The notes beneath the pieces were generated by a model. That model did no database searches. It saw only the letters and a list, made by a program, of their open reading frames with translations, and was not told the origin of the DNA. Position numbers and translations under genes: made by a program. Below are positions 34,391 through 48,216 of a stretch of DNA of 64,000 nt, piece after piece. Position 1 is the stretch's first letter, and the number at the start of each line of letters is the position of its first letter. Source of the stretch: Anticarsia gemmatalis (Eukaryota > Arthropoda > Insecta > Lepidoptera > Erebidae); contig NC_134747.1 in the NCBI RefSeq assembly GCF_050436995.1, forward strand, positions 6,083,501 through 6,147,500, read 5' to 3'.

Positions 34391-34519
34391 TTATAATGCA
34401 ACGGGTCTTATACGCGATTGAAAATTTAAAGGTTAGATACCTTATTTGTTGCCCGACGTTTAAATAAGGTATCCTAACCTTTAAATTTTCAATCGCGTAT
34501 AAGACCCGTTGCATTATAA
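34391..34519. repeat. Long near-perfect hairpin, 57-bp arms
   Basis: Left arm 34391-34447 (from ttataatgcaacggg) pairs with right arm 34462-34519. The only visible difference is one extra base in the right arm (gtatcctaacc against ggttagatac). The loop is 14 nt (gttgcccgacgttt). It lies within a 72-codon minus-strand frame that is simply the hairpin read through. The ends TTATAATG…CATTATAA might be transposon termini, but no target duplication is clear. Confidence 0.95.
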
Positions 34520-37500
34520 TATTATGTGTACTAGTCGCGAGAGTTTAAAAACGTTAATTGTGGTATATCAGTTCACATTAACAAAACAAATTAATTGCAT
34601 CCTACAGATAGACAAGAGTCTTCAGTAAGGACAAAGAAGCTAGGCCTTAGTCAGCTACTGACCAAGGGCGGGTTAAGGACTTTACTTGTATAAAGAGATG
34701 TTAAAAGAGCTCTCAAGCGTGTAAAGTCCCATTTTAATATTTTACTTCACCTTTCTAACAAATGATAATTAATTATTTTTACACACATAACTTCTAAATG
34801 TCAATAAATACTTGCTATAAAGTTATTAAAAAGAAAATAAAATTATCTTGATAATTGTGAACCTCGGCTTAGCTATGATGTTATTGTTAATAATGTTAAC
34901 TGAAATAATGGAAGGTGTTAAAATTACATCTCCGGATTTTTCATTGGATATAGGCGCAAGTCTAAATTCGAACATTTCCCGACGGCTTTGTATTACGTAG
35001 TAGTTGTGTTCATAGCGGCTTTCAAGTTAAGATTTCTTTATTCAAATGAGATAGAACTATCTTGAACATAATGTTCTTCTTGAATCCTGTATAATAAAAA
35101 TCTGTCTATGACTTTAATTGAAAAGGTAAAATTATTTATTTTTTCTTCAAGTACAAACACATTTTTTTCTGATTATTTTTGAAATGTCTTTACAGTTATA
35201 AGTATTTCGCTTTTTCACTCACATGTGCCAAGCCCCTAACACAGTAACACAGCATACCTAATTGGCAATTTCAGTATAGAGCTAATATGTGATTAATTGA
35301 TAGTAAACATCAGCATACAAATGAATACATTACGTAGTTGCCGCCCAGATTCAGTCCTTATTATCTAAACTGTGCAATTACGGGAAATTAAAGCCTAAAT
35401 GCTGTACGCATAAATTTTATTGCGTAAATACTAAATTCGCAATACAGTTCAATGTGTTTGCTTATACGGGTTTAATATGTAAGTAAATGTTAGTCGTATT
35501 AAAATACTAACTTTAAATTATAATTTCTGTAGATACGAACATTTTTGCTTGTTAGTTAAAATTTAATACAATTGAAAACGATAAGAAGCCATATGAAATT
35601 GTATTCTTTCGTTTCTTAATAAGTAATTGTGATAACATAATATAACTAATGTGTAGTCCGTCGGAGACATCTTGAAGTGACTATCTTCTTTAAAGGTAAT
35701 TGAGTTTACGCTATAATATAAGGCTGAAGCAAAGCTACAGCATTACTAAAACGGTAATTATATCATCTATCAAAACGACCTGTATATTTTAAGCAAAATT
35801 GTACGTAACATTGTAAAAAAACAGTCACTCAAAACAAGTATCTTAACCGGAATTCCGATGCTTTTTCGTGTAGCGAACAAAATTGGATAACCTGGACATT
35901 TACAGGATCATTCAGTGACTGTTTGTACGTCCGATTGTCGCAGACGTTTTTTAAACAAGCTCTACTTTATTGTGCTGCTGTTTTTACGAGGAAAAATTGT
36001 ATTAAAGTGTACAGAAAGAAAAACTTTAAAACTACCACTACCACCTACTGGTTGCTTTAAGTTATTTGTTTGAATGCACAGTAGTTATGATAGTAAACTA
36101 CATCCTACAGCCATGGTGTCTAAGCTATTCTAATTGCTATGATAGGCAATGGTAAGCCCTTAATCTAGCTGTTTAAAAATTAAAGTAGGGTGTATAAGAC
36201 ATATTACATGGCAAAAACAAAAAAAAATGTTAAAGAATTGCGTTTCCATACAAACACAGCAATTTTGATTTATACCGCAGTTGCATTATAAAACAAATTT
36301 AAAATGTTCCCTAAGAAAAGCCCAAGTAAACGATTGGCTCACCCTCCCCATCACGCAAAGTAACACTCAAATAGACTTTAAAAATATGTGACAAGTTAAA
36401 CCCACTACAAAATAAAAGGGGACATCGGCCGATCACCAATGTTGGTGAACCGAAGCGAATCATAATAAATTATTTGGAATATTATTGCACTGCCTGCACA
36501 GATTTTATTACAGAATATATCAGCTTTATATTCTGTCATGAATAAATTAATCAAGGTGCAATATACTAAGCGTAATGAAAGCCGAAATAATTATTTATCA
36601 AATATGCACCCACAAATTACTCGCATATGTTTTGAACTAGTGGGAAATCTAATACAATGTATTACTATTTCTCATTTTAAGCCATGTTTCACGAACTATT
36701 TTAATTAAAATTTCGGTCTAGTATTTGCCAGCAAAACAATTAACGGACTACACGGGTGTATGAAAAAATATGTTTTATTAAAACCGCGAGAGATTCGGAC
36801 TGGCATAGCAAGTTCGGTATCGAGCCCTTCATTTACATTTCAATCGGCATTACCTATACGTTGTTAGGGCTCCGCGCGCGGCGGCGTGCTCCTCGCGTAT
36901 GTCCTAAACATTTTATTACATTCCATGCACGTAAAATATAATATCCCTACCCACACTCAGATGTACGCGTTGTGAGCAAATATCTAAATGTAATTTCCAT
37001 GAGTTGTCCCCGCAATGTTTTCCCAGAAAATATTAACATGGAAGGCAAGGGGCTGAATCTCTCCTAAGTAAGTTGCAAAAAATGTACGTGATTTTACTTC
37101 AAAGTCCCTTTTGTCTTTATGGAGGGAAGGCATAAAAGTACAGGCACGGGAATGGCACATACGAAAAAATTACGCACCGTAATGATGATGTGCCCGCACT
37201 TTCCTTGAAAACAAAATATTTTCTCTTTACAGTGACAGAAATGTATTCAACGAGTTTTACTGGCGCCCATACCTACTTCACTCGGAGAAAAACAAAAACA
37301 CTACGGTTGCTAACTCTCTTTTACGAATTACAAAAATTGTGTGCCTATTTCTACCTTAATAGAATTCCAAAGGAGGTAACGCGAGCTTCTTTTGATAATA
37401 TTCAATGTATGTAAAGTTTGTCTAATAAAGTGAGATTGCTAGTCAAAAACTAATGTTATTAGTGTACTCGATAGGTATAAATATCCAGTGGCAGTGGGCT

Positions 37501-38786
37501 CCCGTTCTAATAATGTTGGCACTGGCTAAACTTGTGCACAGCCTGTTGGACAAGGCAACACATGTGTACCTACATATTACGAATACCCACCTACATTATT
37601 ATGACGCTTATCTGGGTATTCAGGGCACCGGTCTCCAGTTATACAACAATTTATTACAAAGCTCAAATTGAAAAATGTAATAAATGTTAAAACGTTGATA
37701 CTGAAACACTATGACTTATTGTATCAGTATCAATTGTTAAACTACACATTCAACAATGAAATGAAACCGATTTCTGTAGTAATATGAATTCAAGCCTTTG
37801 AGTGTTACCTATTATATATTTCTTTATTCGCAGCAAATCAAGCTAAGTTTCTGTCTATGTTGAATTAAGGGCCTTAATGTCTAAATAGGGATTATAATGT
37901 TTAACGCGACACCAACAACACTAATGTTTCAGTTATCATTTAAAGAAAGATCAATTGTTTTGAAGCATTATAAAGAGGAGTTGAAAAAGTTACAAATACT
38001 TAGAGTCTTACTTATCTGTTGAAGTAGTTTGACTAGGAAGATGAAGAAAATTTTGTTCGTAATACTACTTAAAGGAAAATATAAAAACTAGAACACTTAA
38101 ATAAATTCACTTTACATTTTCCAGGCAATCTTGTGATATAATATTATTTCGCTGAGGAGTTAAAACATCTACTCTAACAAAGACATGAAACATTCACAGA
38201 CTTTACTACTAACGCCATCTCTATATTCTAGGTAGAACTAAACCTTAGGGTGCTTTTACTCTGCGGACCAATTTATTATGAGTCGAAACACTAACTTAGT
38301 TGAGTGAATTAGAAAAAGTACCAGCCATAATGTGGTTAGTACGATATACCTCCACACTTTGATGATGACATTAAGGGTAATAAAAGGAAAGTGCGATTAC
38401 TTGCGACCACGGGAGGTCGTTCAGATCACTCCGGGGGACTTGAGCACAGGAAATTGTCTAATGCTGTTACTCAAATAACCACTAATGCACTCAATTTTAT
38501 TAAAACAATAAGTTTATCGAGCTATATGAGAGTATATGGCGCTGGTTCCATGTTAAATGAACCGTGGAAGGCGTTAATTGTGACTGTAGTTTTCCTGCAA
38601 ATATACCTTTGTAAGTCGAATAGCAATTTAAATAAAATACTGTAGAACGTACCTTGTACCTTTGTTCGAGAGGTGATAAATTCTTTTTTGGGACCGCAGT
38701 CAGGTAATAAAAAAATAAATAAGATTTTCAATGGAAACAGTGTAGTAATAAATTAAATACGTTTTACTGCCAAGTCGTGTAACAAC
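34520..38786. other. Long unique AT-rich interval, no gene seen
   Basis: No supported gene. Features are a 10-bp-arm hairpin at 36510-36536 and a GC pocket at about 36868-36900. An acceptor-like site (atattttctctttacag, near 37231) is followed by about 40 open codons in one frame (DRNVFNEFYWRPYLL…) but no donor. A 72-codon frame at 37453-37671 has no motif. Probably intronic or intergenic. Confidence 0.35.
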
Positions 38787-38990
38787 ATGGAAAGGTGATG
38801 GGGTGGTGTACCCCATGACATCCCATGGGTGTCATAAAAGGCGATTAAGGGACAGTAGAAGAGGATCGGTAGGATCCCTTTGTAAACTAATAACAACATA
38901 TTGGGATCTGATACCTGACATGAGTGATTAGTAGTAACTTAGTTTATTACTGCAGACGTCTGTAGGTGAACGATCAGTGAGGTAAGTAAA
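38787..38990 (+). mobile_element. LINE-derived fragment ('catgggtgtcataaaaggcg' type)
   Basis: Catcccatgggtgtcataaa and aggcgattaagggacag match a 3' region that recurs in lepidopteran non-LTR elements. The right side up to a GTAAGT word at 38982 may belong to the same repeat. It is non-coding and 5'-truncated. The border is uncertain. Confidence 0.45.
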
Positions 38991-41079
38991 CTTTGATACG
39001 GCCAATCAACTGATGGTTGCCCGCTTAGTGGTGTATTTAATCTCAACTGAAAGTGTTGTTGAAAGATTTTCTCATTTAAAATATAAGAGAGGTTTTAAAT
39101 CGGTTTGTAGTTTTCTTTTTCAAATGTACCGGAGCATTTATTTTTGTTATTATGTTGTGTTTTATTTGACTTCCACTGCAACTGTTGAGCGATAAATAAT
39201 GTTTAAAAATAAATACATTGAGACAATTTATTAACCCCTTCTACTACTTCTATAATTTTTATTTAATAAATTTATAAGATTTTTATGTTTAAAAAAATTT
39301 ATTGCGCGTATACGCTTTGCTTACCAACTGTAAGATTGAAGTTGACAAGAGCCAAATTGGTATGCTCAATTCTTGGTGTATTTACAGTAAGACAAGGGTG
39401 CGTTGTGCGTAGCAGCATGCAATATTGGCGTTTATTGTAATCTAGGGCTCGACAGGGTCAAAACGGATGGCAGCAGGCCACAAATGCAGTAAGCCGTGTT
39501 TAAGTTTACGAGCACCCCGTATCTTGGCTTTACGACGACAGCGACTGCTGTGAACATTGATGAAGAATACTACTAGAAAAGGCCAAGAAAATGTTTTCTA
39601 TGAGTTCAGCATTTTAATTGTCTCTCACTACGCAAATTGTACACATTTTTATAAAACCGGATTATTGAAACTGGATGTAATTTTACTAACAGTGTTAGTT
39701 AGATGGTAAATTTTTACTAACAGTGTGATTCAAAATAACACTGTTATCAAATATTTACAAAAGGTGATGTTCCCTATTATACAATTAGGTACATAGCAGA
39801 TAGCCTCATCTTAAGTAGATAATAACTATGCTTAATATTTAGTGAGTAGGCTATTAGGCACATAAAAATATGTGCAAAATTACAGAATGAAAAGAATACT
39901 AATAATATCGCAAACTAACTTTGATAGACCATGAATGCAGAAAGTGGTAGAAACTTTTTAGTTGTTAAGTATGAGTTTTCAACGATTTTTCCATGTTTCA
40001 CAGATTTTTTCACAGAAAATTCCACGAATGTATGCTTCTACCATAATATTTAAAAATTCTAGAATAAAAATAAGAAGAAATTCGGGTGCAAATTGCTAAT
40101 GAAATTGCAGTTATTTTCTAGAAGAAAAAACTTGGACCTTACTTTTAATATTAATTCACCATTTTGTATCCCATGGATCTACTTTATGAACAAGGGCTAC
40201 CCTCACCCTACTTCTCTTGGGCATTGTTAGGAATTATACTACAATAAGGGGCAGCAGGGTATAAAGACAAAGCTAGATATTGCTGCCTGTGCTATTATTA
40301 GGGAATTTTCTCTTAACTTATCAATTTACTACCTTACATATTAAAACGGCTAAAGACTTTTTTACTGCTAGGTAATGACTTCAAGAGAAGAATGCCTATA
40401 TTAAACCTAAATACATATACATATATTGAATGGAATGAATTCAACATATTTTAACGTGGTGGCAGTTTATAATATGATTGTCGTTCCAGTATTTCCTTAG
40501 CGCTGTGTCGTCAGGGTTACTAGGAATGCTGACGCCGCTCTAGCTTCGTACTTTCGTAATGGCTAAACAACATGTTTGCCCGCGTGGTTCTCTTTTATGA
40601 TCTCAGAAAAAAGACATTTAAAGCCCCACGCTGCCAAATATAAAAGACATGAGTAAACAATACGAGATCACACATAAAATATCACGAATGAATAAATAAC
40701 AACCGAATACAATGAATCCCGAATCAATGCGTGTTAAAATAATGTTTGCTTTTAATTTAAATGCAATTACAAAACGAATCATTAATTTCCTGGAAAATAC
40801 TTTCTCGGTTTAATAAACGGCTTAATAAATAAAAAAGTGAAGTGTTCCTCCGTATTGAACAAAGTAATACGTTTAATAGTTGAAATATTAAATAGCACTA
40901 CTAAATAATTCATCGCAACTCTCGAGCAGAAAACATTATTTACTAAATAAATTTGGAGCAAAACTTAATTGTGCAAAAATACGAGACGCAGCGAAGGAAC
41001 GAGTAACTCGATTATCGAGACGGTATACCCTCGGACAAAAGTGATCGTATCCTCCCCTCACAGAAGCTTCGTTTAAAGA
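38991..41079. other. AT-rich DNA, no gene seen
   Basis: A GC-richer patch lies at about 39390-39560. Three related words built on taacagtgt/aacactgtta occur at about 39690-39750 as imperfect direct and inverted copies. No coding signal. Confidence 0.35.
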
Positions 41080-41400
41080 AGTAATTACACGAACAGCAAG
41101 TTTGGACGATCTTGCGGTGACGTCATTAGTATGCCACTCGCGTCACGCTCGGCAGAGGCGATAACGCAAATTCGTTTGGCCGAACATCTCGCTAATAGAG
41201 TTTCACTAATTTATAAGACCGTTAAGCCGCAGCTAGACCGGACCTGCGTAAAACTGTCCGCGGCGGACGTAAAAAGGATTTCATGGTAGACCCTGCTACA
41301 TATTTGATGGGACTCAATCTTTCGCCGCGCCAGCGAGGTAAGCACGCTTAATTATGAAGCGCTCCTGCACAATTATACGAATTGTTGACTCGCGACCTCA
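41080..41400 (+). promoter_or_regulatory. GC-richer block with CRE palindrome and strong donor
   Basis: It contains a consensus cAMP-response element, TGACGTCA, at 41118-41125 and CpG-rich words (gtccgcggcggacg). It also has a strong 5' splice site, GCGAG/GTAAGC (41337/41338), preceded in frame by a short ATG frame (MGLNLSPRQR, from about 41307). That order would suit a promoter with a first exon. However, no TATA or initiator was fixed and the peptide is only ten codons. It is a candidate only. Confidence 0.25.
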
Positions 41401-43149
41401 CTTCGTCTAAGATACTGCTTTCTTGCCGTAACTTCATAGAAATTTCCATATCTTTACAATGTGATCATTTTTCACATCTGTTTTAATTATTGTTCTCAGT
41501 AGCAAAGTTAGTGATAAACTTATTAACAAGTAGTTAAGCTCGCGTGAAACAATTCTGTGTGATGAAGCGATGAGGATCTATTAAACACTTTATTAAACAA
41601 ATAGATTGGTGTGGTTGACTACATAATTACATTTTGGATAAATTGAACTACGCTGAAACTTACTACCGTTCACGACACTTAATATACACTTATTACAGAA
41701 ATGTAAATTTTAAAATAAATTATATTTATTTATAAAATGATGGGATAATGGATACATTTAAAAAGTCTTATTTTAAAATACAAAAATGAATACAGAAGCT
41801 TTGTTATTTTTTGGTCCAGTCTCATGTGGATTATGATAGACCTTCTTAATTAAAATCTCGATGTACTTATAAGCCACAAGCCGCCGTCGCACCTGGGGAG
41901 CTCTAAATTACGTAGATGCGCCACTACCTACCAGACGAGACTAAAAAATATTCATATACCAAACAAAAGTTATGCTGTATCGAATGCAATGTATATAATA
42001 TGTAGTTTAAATTTAATATTAAATGCAGTTTCGTATTGTTTTCCTTTTAATATTTCATCTATTTGAATGTATGTGACGTCTCGCTTTAATTAAATAAGCC
42101 AATTTGCATTTTAAATTAGATCTATGAAATGGAATTGTCAAAAAAAAATAACGAATCTAGTGTATATCTAAGCCGATATTATTATAGTTAGCGTCAGTAG
42201 ACTTAGTTCAGCTGAAACACATACGTTTTGCTTTGGACAGAGAGCGCTATCCGGCGGCCATATCAATTAGCTAAGCCGTGTTTGTGTAAACTTCTAACCG
42301 ACACAACTTTCCGCTCTACAAATACATGTATTAGATATAAATAGAACCACTCACGAGTCACGCCATACACAAAACTTAGTTCTACACTCAAATTAGCAAA
42401 TGAAGTAAAACTTAATGCATAAATTCACATTTTTTAAGCCGGTTCTATCTATTAGGCTTAACAACGACAAAATGCTATCTTTAGGTAGTGAGCGAGCTGT
42501 CTTAATAAACTAAAACGACCTCTCTTTTGACATCAATTCCCCAAAATTGCCGTCTCAGAGTCAGATTAAAATAATTATGTCCCAGTAAAGCGTTACGTGA
42601 CGGTAAATATTCATAATTTATTTAGAAACATGAGGGGCTTGCAGGCCGCGCAGTTTAGTTCACTCCGCCGTCGTTACATCGTCTCAGCCACTTTATGTTA
42701 AGAAAATTTCATTTTATAAGCTCTGTGTTCCCCAAAATGTAGGTCTAATTCGCTTAGGCGACGTTTTGTTGCGACTCAAGAAATATTCAAAATTAATGTT
42801 TGTATTTTTTCATGAGAATCGTGGGGAAGTGATTAGCTTTCTTCAAAGTTCGCTTTGAGCTGTCCAACTGTAATAAAACTTTCATTTCTTTTCAATATAA
42901 GAATTAGTTTTTGATCGGATTTTGGCAGTATCTGAGGAATTCATAGCGAAAGTTTGCAACTTCAGCTTGTATTTTTATGGGCAATAAAACAGGAATCATA
43001 AATATTTGTTGTCATATAACTGGCGCGGTGTTGGGAGACATGCGGTTAATCATTACGGTAATACCTCCGGTAAAACGCAAATATCAATTTAAATGAGAAA
43101 ATAATTGGCATTAAACCGATGCGTAATAACTCGTAAATCGCGGCAATTA
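41401..43149. other. AT-rich DNA, no gene seen
   Basis: No open frames of note. Non-repetitive GC-richer words lie at about 41880-41930 and 42640-42690. No transposon ends were recognised. Confidence 0.4.
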
Positions 43150-43710
43150 TTATATTTACAGAGTATAATAAGCAATATGGTCCAATCTGGGAAACGAGGA
43201 CGCGGCATCCGGCTGAAGTGACAGCAGGTCCCTGGGTACGCGCTCTAACTTGGATTTATATCGTGCAGGAAGCTCCGTTAAAAGTGGGCCGGAAATCGCA
43301 TCAAGACGCCTTTGCGGCCACTCGCCGACCGCCCGCCGAGAAAATTTATACTCGAACATTCTTCAACATGCACGCGAATAATCCTGAATATAAAGGCGTT
43401 TGTAGTTTTATTCGAGTGCTCCTCTTAAATTCACATGATTGTAGCGACACCGCGTGCTCGCTACGGGCCGCGTGCCGCGCCGCGCGACCCGCCCTCACCT
43501 TTACCCCTTATTCCAATAGTTCGATTTACCTGTCTCCCGATGGTTTTACTTCCCTCTAATACGGCGGCCGATCTAAATTCATATGACCGGGAAAACATTT
43601 TTGTCCGGAATACTTTCGCCCCGAACGCTGCGAGTACCGCCGCCTCTGTTCGTTTGAGACACAATTGCGCGTGTTTGCATTTTTATCTACTTGTTTTCGT
43701 GGGGTGAATA
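43150..43710. promoter_or_regulatory. GC-rich island with overlapping open frames on both strands
   Basis: The block is markedly GC- and CpG-rich (gggccgcgtgccgcgccgcg near 43467). Five open frames of 67-113 codons overlap here in different frames on both strands. That is what absence of AT-rich stops produces by itself. None shows a domain, and they cannot all be genes. A CpG-rich regulatory island is the likelier reading; one of the frames being a real exon is not excluded. Confidence 0.3.
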
Positions 43711-46700
43711 TGAATGCAGTCTTTGTTTGGACGATGCAAAGGTAAATATTAATATTGCATTTGTATTGTCTTCGACGGACCATATTTTCAGGTTTTGACG
43801 TCGGGGATAAGTTGAACAATAAACGTACAACCGAAACCACCGTATATCGTTTTGCTAGCTTAATACAAAATAACTGGGGTTTTCTCTTTATATCCAATGT
43901 TATTTTATATTATTTATTCAGTCACAAGCTCTGATATTTCTGACCTCTCGAATATATTTATTCTTTTATGAGAATGTATAAGTGGTAAGCAAATTCAATG
44001 CGACAACATATTTGTATGCTTGTTTCATATATTGGGAAGCGGCTACATGTGTCTATTGTTTAAAACATGAATAAAAAAACTCTTTAATCAAATCCTACGT
44101 GTGTAGGTGAATATAACAACAGAATCGGCAATGGGTTAAAGCACTACGTACACCACTTAGCAAATACCCTTTACAACTTTCCAAAAATCCGTAATCTGTT
44201 AATGGATTGTAGAATGCAGTAACATGACATAGTGAGATGCTGTTTTAAACAATCAACTAAAAGTTTTCAGGAATTCAGCCACATTTTTCCCGGACCCGGC
44301 ACTAAATTCACTAGCTTAAGTACTGTTAGGTACTAACTGGGTCAATTTTCTGCTAGTAGAGGTAAGCTTACAAAAATATTCTAATGAGTGGTAGTAAATT
44401 CGACAGTTTGCTATGTTGTTTTGCTTAAGAAGCAACGCGTTTCATGCCGAGAGAGCGAAGTAGCGAAGTACGATATAGTGAGGCGCTCATAAAATTCTAG
44501 TACTGAGTAATTAACACGTAGCTAGTGTAATAAGGAAAGAGTATCGCACTCAGTGAGCGGTCTGTCTAGTCGTATTCTTGACAAAGAGTAAGAACAATGA
44601 ACGTAGATGCGGCGTCGTGAGAGATAGTTTTATTTTATTCAACGATAAATATACTACGTAGAGATAAGTTGTATTATATTATTAATTCAATTTTAAAATG
44701 TAAGTTTTTGAAGTTTTTCAAACGTATAGTTATGAGTATTTATATTAAAATTTCAGATCTTAGATAAGCACTGCACTGCAACAATCAAACGATTCAAAAT
44801 CAAACGTTAGTTATTGTTGTGAGCAATAATGAGGAGAAGTTACATTACAAACCGTTTGTGTATTGTACCTTTGTTTAAAATATTATATTTTGTATCAAGC
44901 GCTAGGGATGCATAAAAAGCAAACGTTTGCACACGATGAGACGCAAAGTTTACAAAAGTTAAGTTGAGTTCATTTTTGTGAAGGAAGTCCGCACACTTGG
45001 CAGTAAAGTGCAATATTAGTGAACAACACAAAGTAGTGGCAGCATCGCGTCTGCGGCGCTGCTCACGTCAGCGGCGGAAGGTCGGCGTCACGTTCCGCGG
45101 CGCTCGTCTCATGCAAGTAATCATAATATCATAAAACTTTTGCACTTCGCCAAAAACCTCGCAGATCTTCCCAACATGACGTCTCGGGAACTCTCCGGGG
45201 GTAATCAGAACTTAATGAAAAGTGCGCCCGGCCGTCAGACGAGATGTTACCCAAATTTTAGGGGTCACGTAAAATATTAAAGCGACGAGATGAAGTGGCC
45301 AGAGATTCATTGCTTTTCCTTGTTTTTATTATTCGTAAATAAGACACCCCCCAACACGTTTGTGTGTTCATAACATAAAACTGGCTGTAGTAAAGTTCCT
45401 CAACGAGGACCGACTCACTCGTAAATGTTGCTTAACTAGCAACAAATATACGTGTGTATGTTTATTAAACTTGTTCGTATGAATTTTTAAAATATCTCCA
45501 AAGAAAAAAAAAAATTGTACACGGTTTACTACACGCCTATTAAATTGTGAAATTTATGTTCTGAAACATTTTTGAGGATAATTTCATTTGTGCGGAAACG
45601 TTTGATATTCGTGCCGGTTACAAACTGCACAGGTTATATCCACCGTTGGACTTGTAAAACAGTATGCAGATAACTTTGGATAAAAAAATATTGTGATTTT
45701 TGCACTTCTGCTCTTCTAACTTAACACTTATAAGGACTTAGTAAGCCATGGTGAACAGACAACGAACTTATATTTAAAGGTATCTTACTCGTAGTTATAA
45801 TCACATCACAATAATTTTTTAGTCGACTATTCCTCAACCAGACAAAGTCTCCTACTATAAAAATGAATAATGTCTGAATACTTTACTTATTGAATAAATC
45901 ATGAAAATAAGATACAAATCTTCGATATATATTTACATACAAAATCTCATATAAACATATTTACCTGTTTATCTAATACACAGGAAACTCATTTAACTGT
46001 GTATATTGCCCGTGAAATTCATATAAAGCTTGAGGTGTAAAAAGTTGTGTAACATCTTACTGAATAAAGGTGCGGGGAAAATGCTCAGACATGAGTAGAT
46101 ATATGCGAATTATTTGCATAATAAAGTAGGGATGCAGATACCTCGTTATCGATGTTTTAGCTTTTATTTTATTTTTCAGAATGTTCTAGAAAACAATGGT
46201 AGAAAATGGCTAGATGAAAGACGACTTTTGTTATTAATAAGTTGTAGTTAGAATGCAGATGATTCTGTTATTATATTTATTTCTTAAAATATTGTCTGTC
46301 GTGCTTTCCAAACAACCAACTTACAAAATATACAATTCCGGGAATCCTTAAAAGTATTAATCAATAAAATGAAGCAAAAAAGATTAAAGTTAAATATTTT
46401 AACGCGAGAATGTTGCTGTGAATTGTTTTCGAAAAACAGATTAAAGTCAAAGCTATTATTTTAAAACACTTTCAGTTTTATGAAACGGATAGGGAGAAGC
46501 GAGAATAAAAGCGATAAAAGCAAAAAAGAGAGATCCGTAAACCTATAAGCCGTGAGCTAACAGGAATTATGAGATATATCGACAATAACCGTTTAAATAA
46601 TCCCATGCCTCGGGGCTGATTTGACAGCGGCAACTGTGAACTCTTCGCTTATTTACGTTGTATAAAATTGAAGCAAAAATTTGGAATTATCCCTTTATTA

Positions 46701-47649
46701 TGTTATTATTTGATGTTTGACTCCCGCCTCGTCTTAAGCCAATTCACTCGGAAAATGTATTTTGTCGCACTCGGTGCCATTTTGTGAATCTTTGCTGGAT
46801 TTGTAACGGTTTCACATTTAAAGCTCGATCGACTTTAAATTCTTATAACACGAATTCTCTCTCAAATGTTCAAATTGAAATAAATCGATGCAGTAAAATA
46901 TAAAATTATTTGTCGTTTTACTCTCTGTCTTTGTTTTATCGGTTCATATAATAAGCTTTCAATAAGTTTATTAGAATATTCCCCCTGCGCATATAATTTT
47001 AAAACGTAATCTAATTATTTTACGTGTAACCTTTGCTACTTTTGTCTTTTAAAAATGTTGTATCGTTCTCTACTTTACGTAACTTTCTAAGTCTCTTTCA
47101 AGATACAAACTAATAAGTCTACTATAACTTTGTACAAGCTGTTCATAATTTTGAACAAAATCTGTCCACAGAATAACCATTAAACTAAAAACTTTATACT
47201 TTTAAGCGTTCACTGACTAGTTAACGTGTAAAACATAGGCCAGGTAGCTTCCAGACTACATTGTAACAAGATTCAGGGTGTTTTACGATTTTGTCTCGGC
47301 GTCTAATTAGTTACTTAACGCGTGTTGACTAAAGTTCGCTACATAAACTTACACATAGTAACTAGTTACCCCTGCTTTATGTTTGTCGTCAAATGAGCGT
47401 GATTCCACTAAATGCTGACGTTATCAATTGTTTTAGTCAACTTTTATCGGGGTTTAAAACTCTCTGTTTAATTCAGCTTTACTAGGAGTATTACACTGTT
47501 ATTCCTTATCATTTATTTCCTTTTAATTTCTATCACAATTTTCTCATTAGTAGCCCGGAGTTTGGTAACGTACCCGGTAAGTAGCAATAGGCTCGCCCGA
47601 TATGAGATGCGACTGACTTTGTTAATTGCGACATGTGAGTGTATTTCAT
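43711..47649. other. Long unique interval, no gene seen
   Basis: A GC-rich pocket lies at about 45045-45110 (gcgtctgcggcgctgctcac), with a minus-strand donor-like gtgagc inside it, but the neighbouring frames close quickly. A poly-A tract lies at about 45505. Otherwise AT-rich and featureless. Confidence 0.35.
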
Positions 47650-47702
47650 GCATCTCTGCCTACACATTCTGGTACAACAGGAGTGATATTTTGTATGTTT
47701 GT
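47650..47702 (+). repeat. SINE/LINE-like 3' tail, copy 3
   Basis: Catctctgcctacacattct, followed by ggtacaacaggagtgatattttg and TGTTTG, is a diverged member of the tail family at 16490 and 27612. Confidence 0.45.
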
Positions 47703-48149
47703 TATTCCTTTTCCTGAAATACCAGTTTATTTTATTAATCGCGAAGAAAGGTACTGTTTTATAAGATAAATAAATGTTGTTCTTTCTACCGTTATGAAAG
47801 TAATGTCATATCGTATCTTCAGACTTGTGAATCTTGTCGTAAAAAGCTGTAAGAACTTATTTAACCTAGCGCCTCTTTTACTTTGACTTTCTACTTTACG
47901 GCATTTTTTTCCTGAATAAAGATACAAGTATATTTCAGGCAAAAATCTGGATTTTTAAAAGCTGAGTAAATGTGTGGTTTTACTTGAAAGTAAGATCACA
48001 AACATCGCAAACGAAAATCATGATGGACTTGACAATCAACGTTTTAGGATCTATGTATACTGTTAGAATTTTAATAATATGCATTCGTAATTTTTAAAGG
48101 TTCTTAAAGGTCCGTCATTCTAAAGGTTTTGTTATACATTACACGGCAT

Positions 48150-48216
48150 TCGTCATCCTGATGGGCTTGTTAGCCAAAAGACGTCCACTGCTGAATATGG
48201 GCCTCTCCAATAGTAT
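48150..48216 (+). mobile_element. LINE-derived fragment ('acgtccactgctgaa' type)
   Basis: Gatgggcttgttagccaaaa followed by gacgtccactgctgaatat and gggcctctccaatag match a very common lepidopteran non-LTR 3' motif. It is short and isolated. Confidence 0.6.

Noticed and set aside
34296..34514. 72-codon minus-strand frame
   Set aside because: Most of it is the long hairpin at 34391-34519 read through.
43218..43897. Several 67-113-codon open frames on both strands
   Set aside because: They overlap in conflicting frames inside a GC-rich island and show no domains; low stop-codon frequency explains them.
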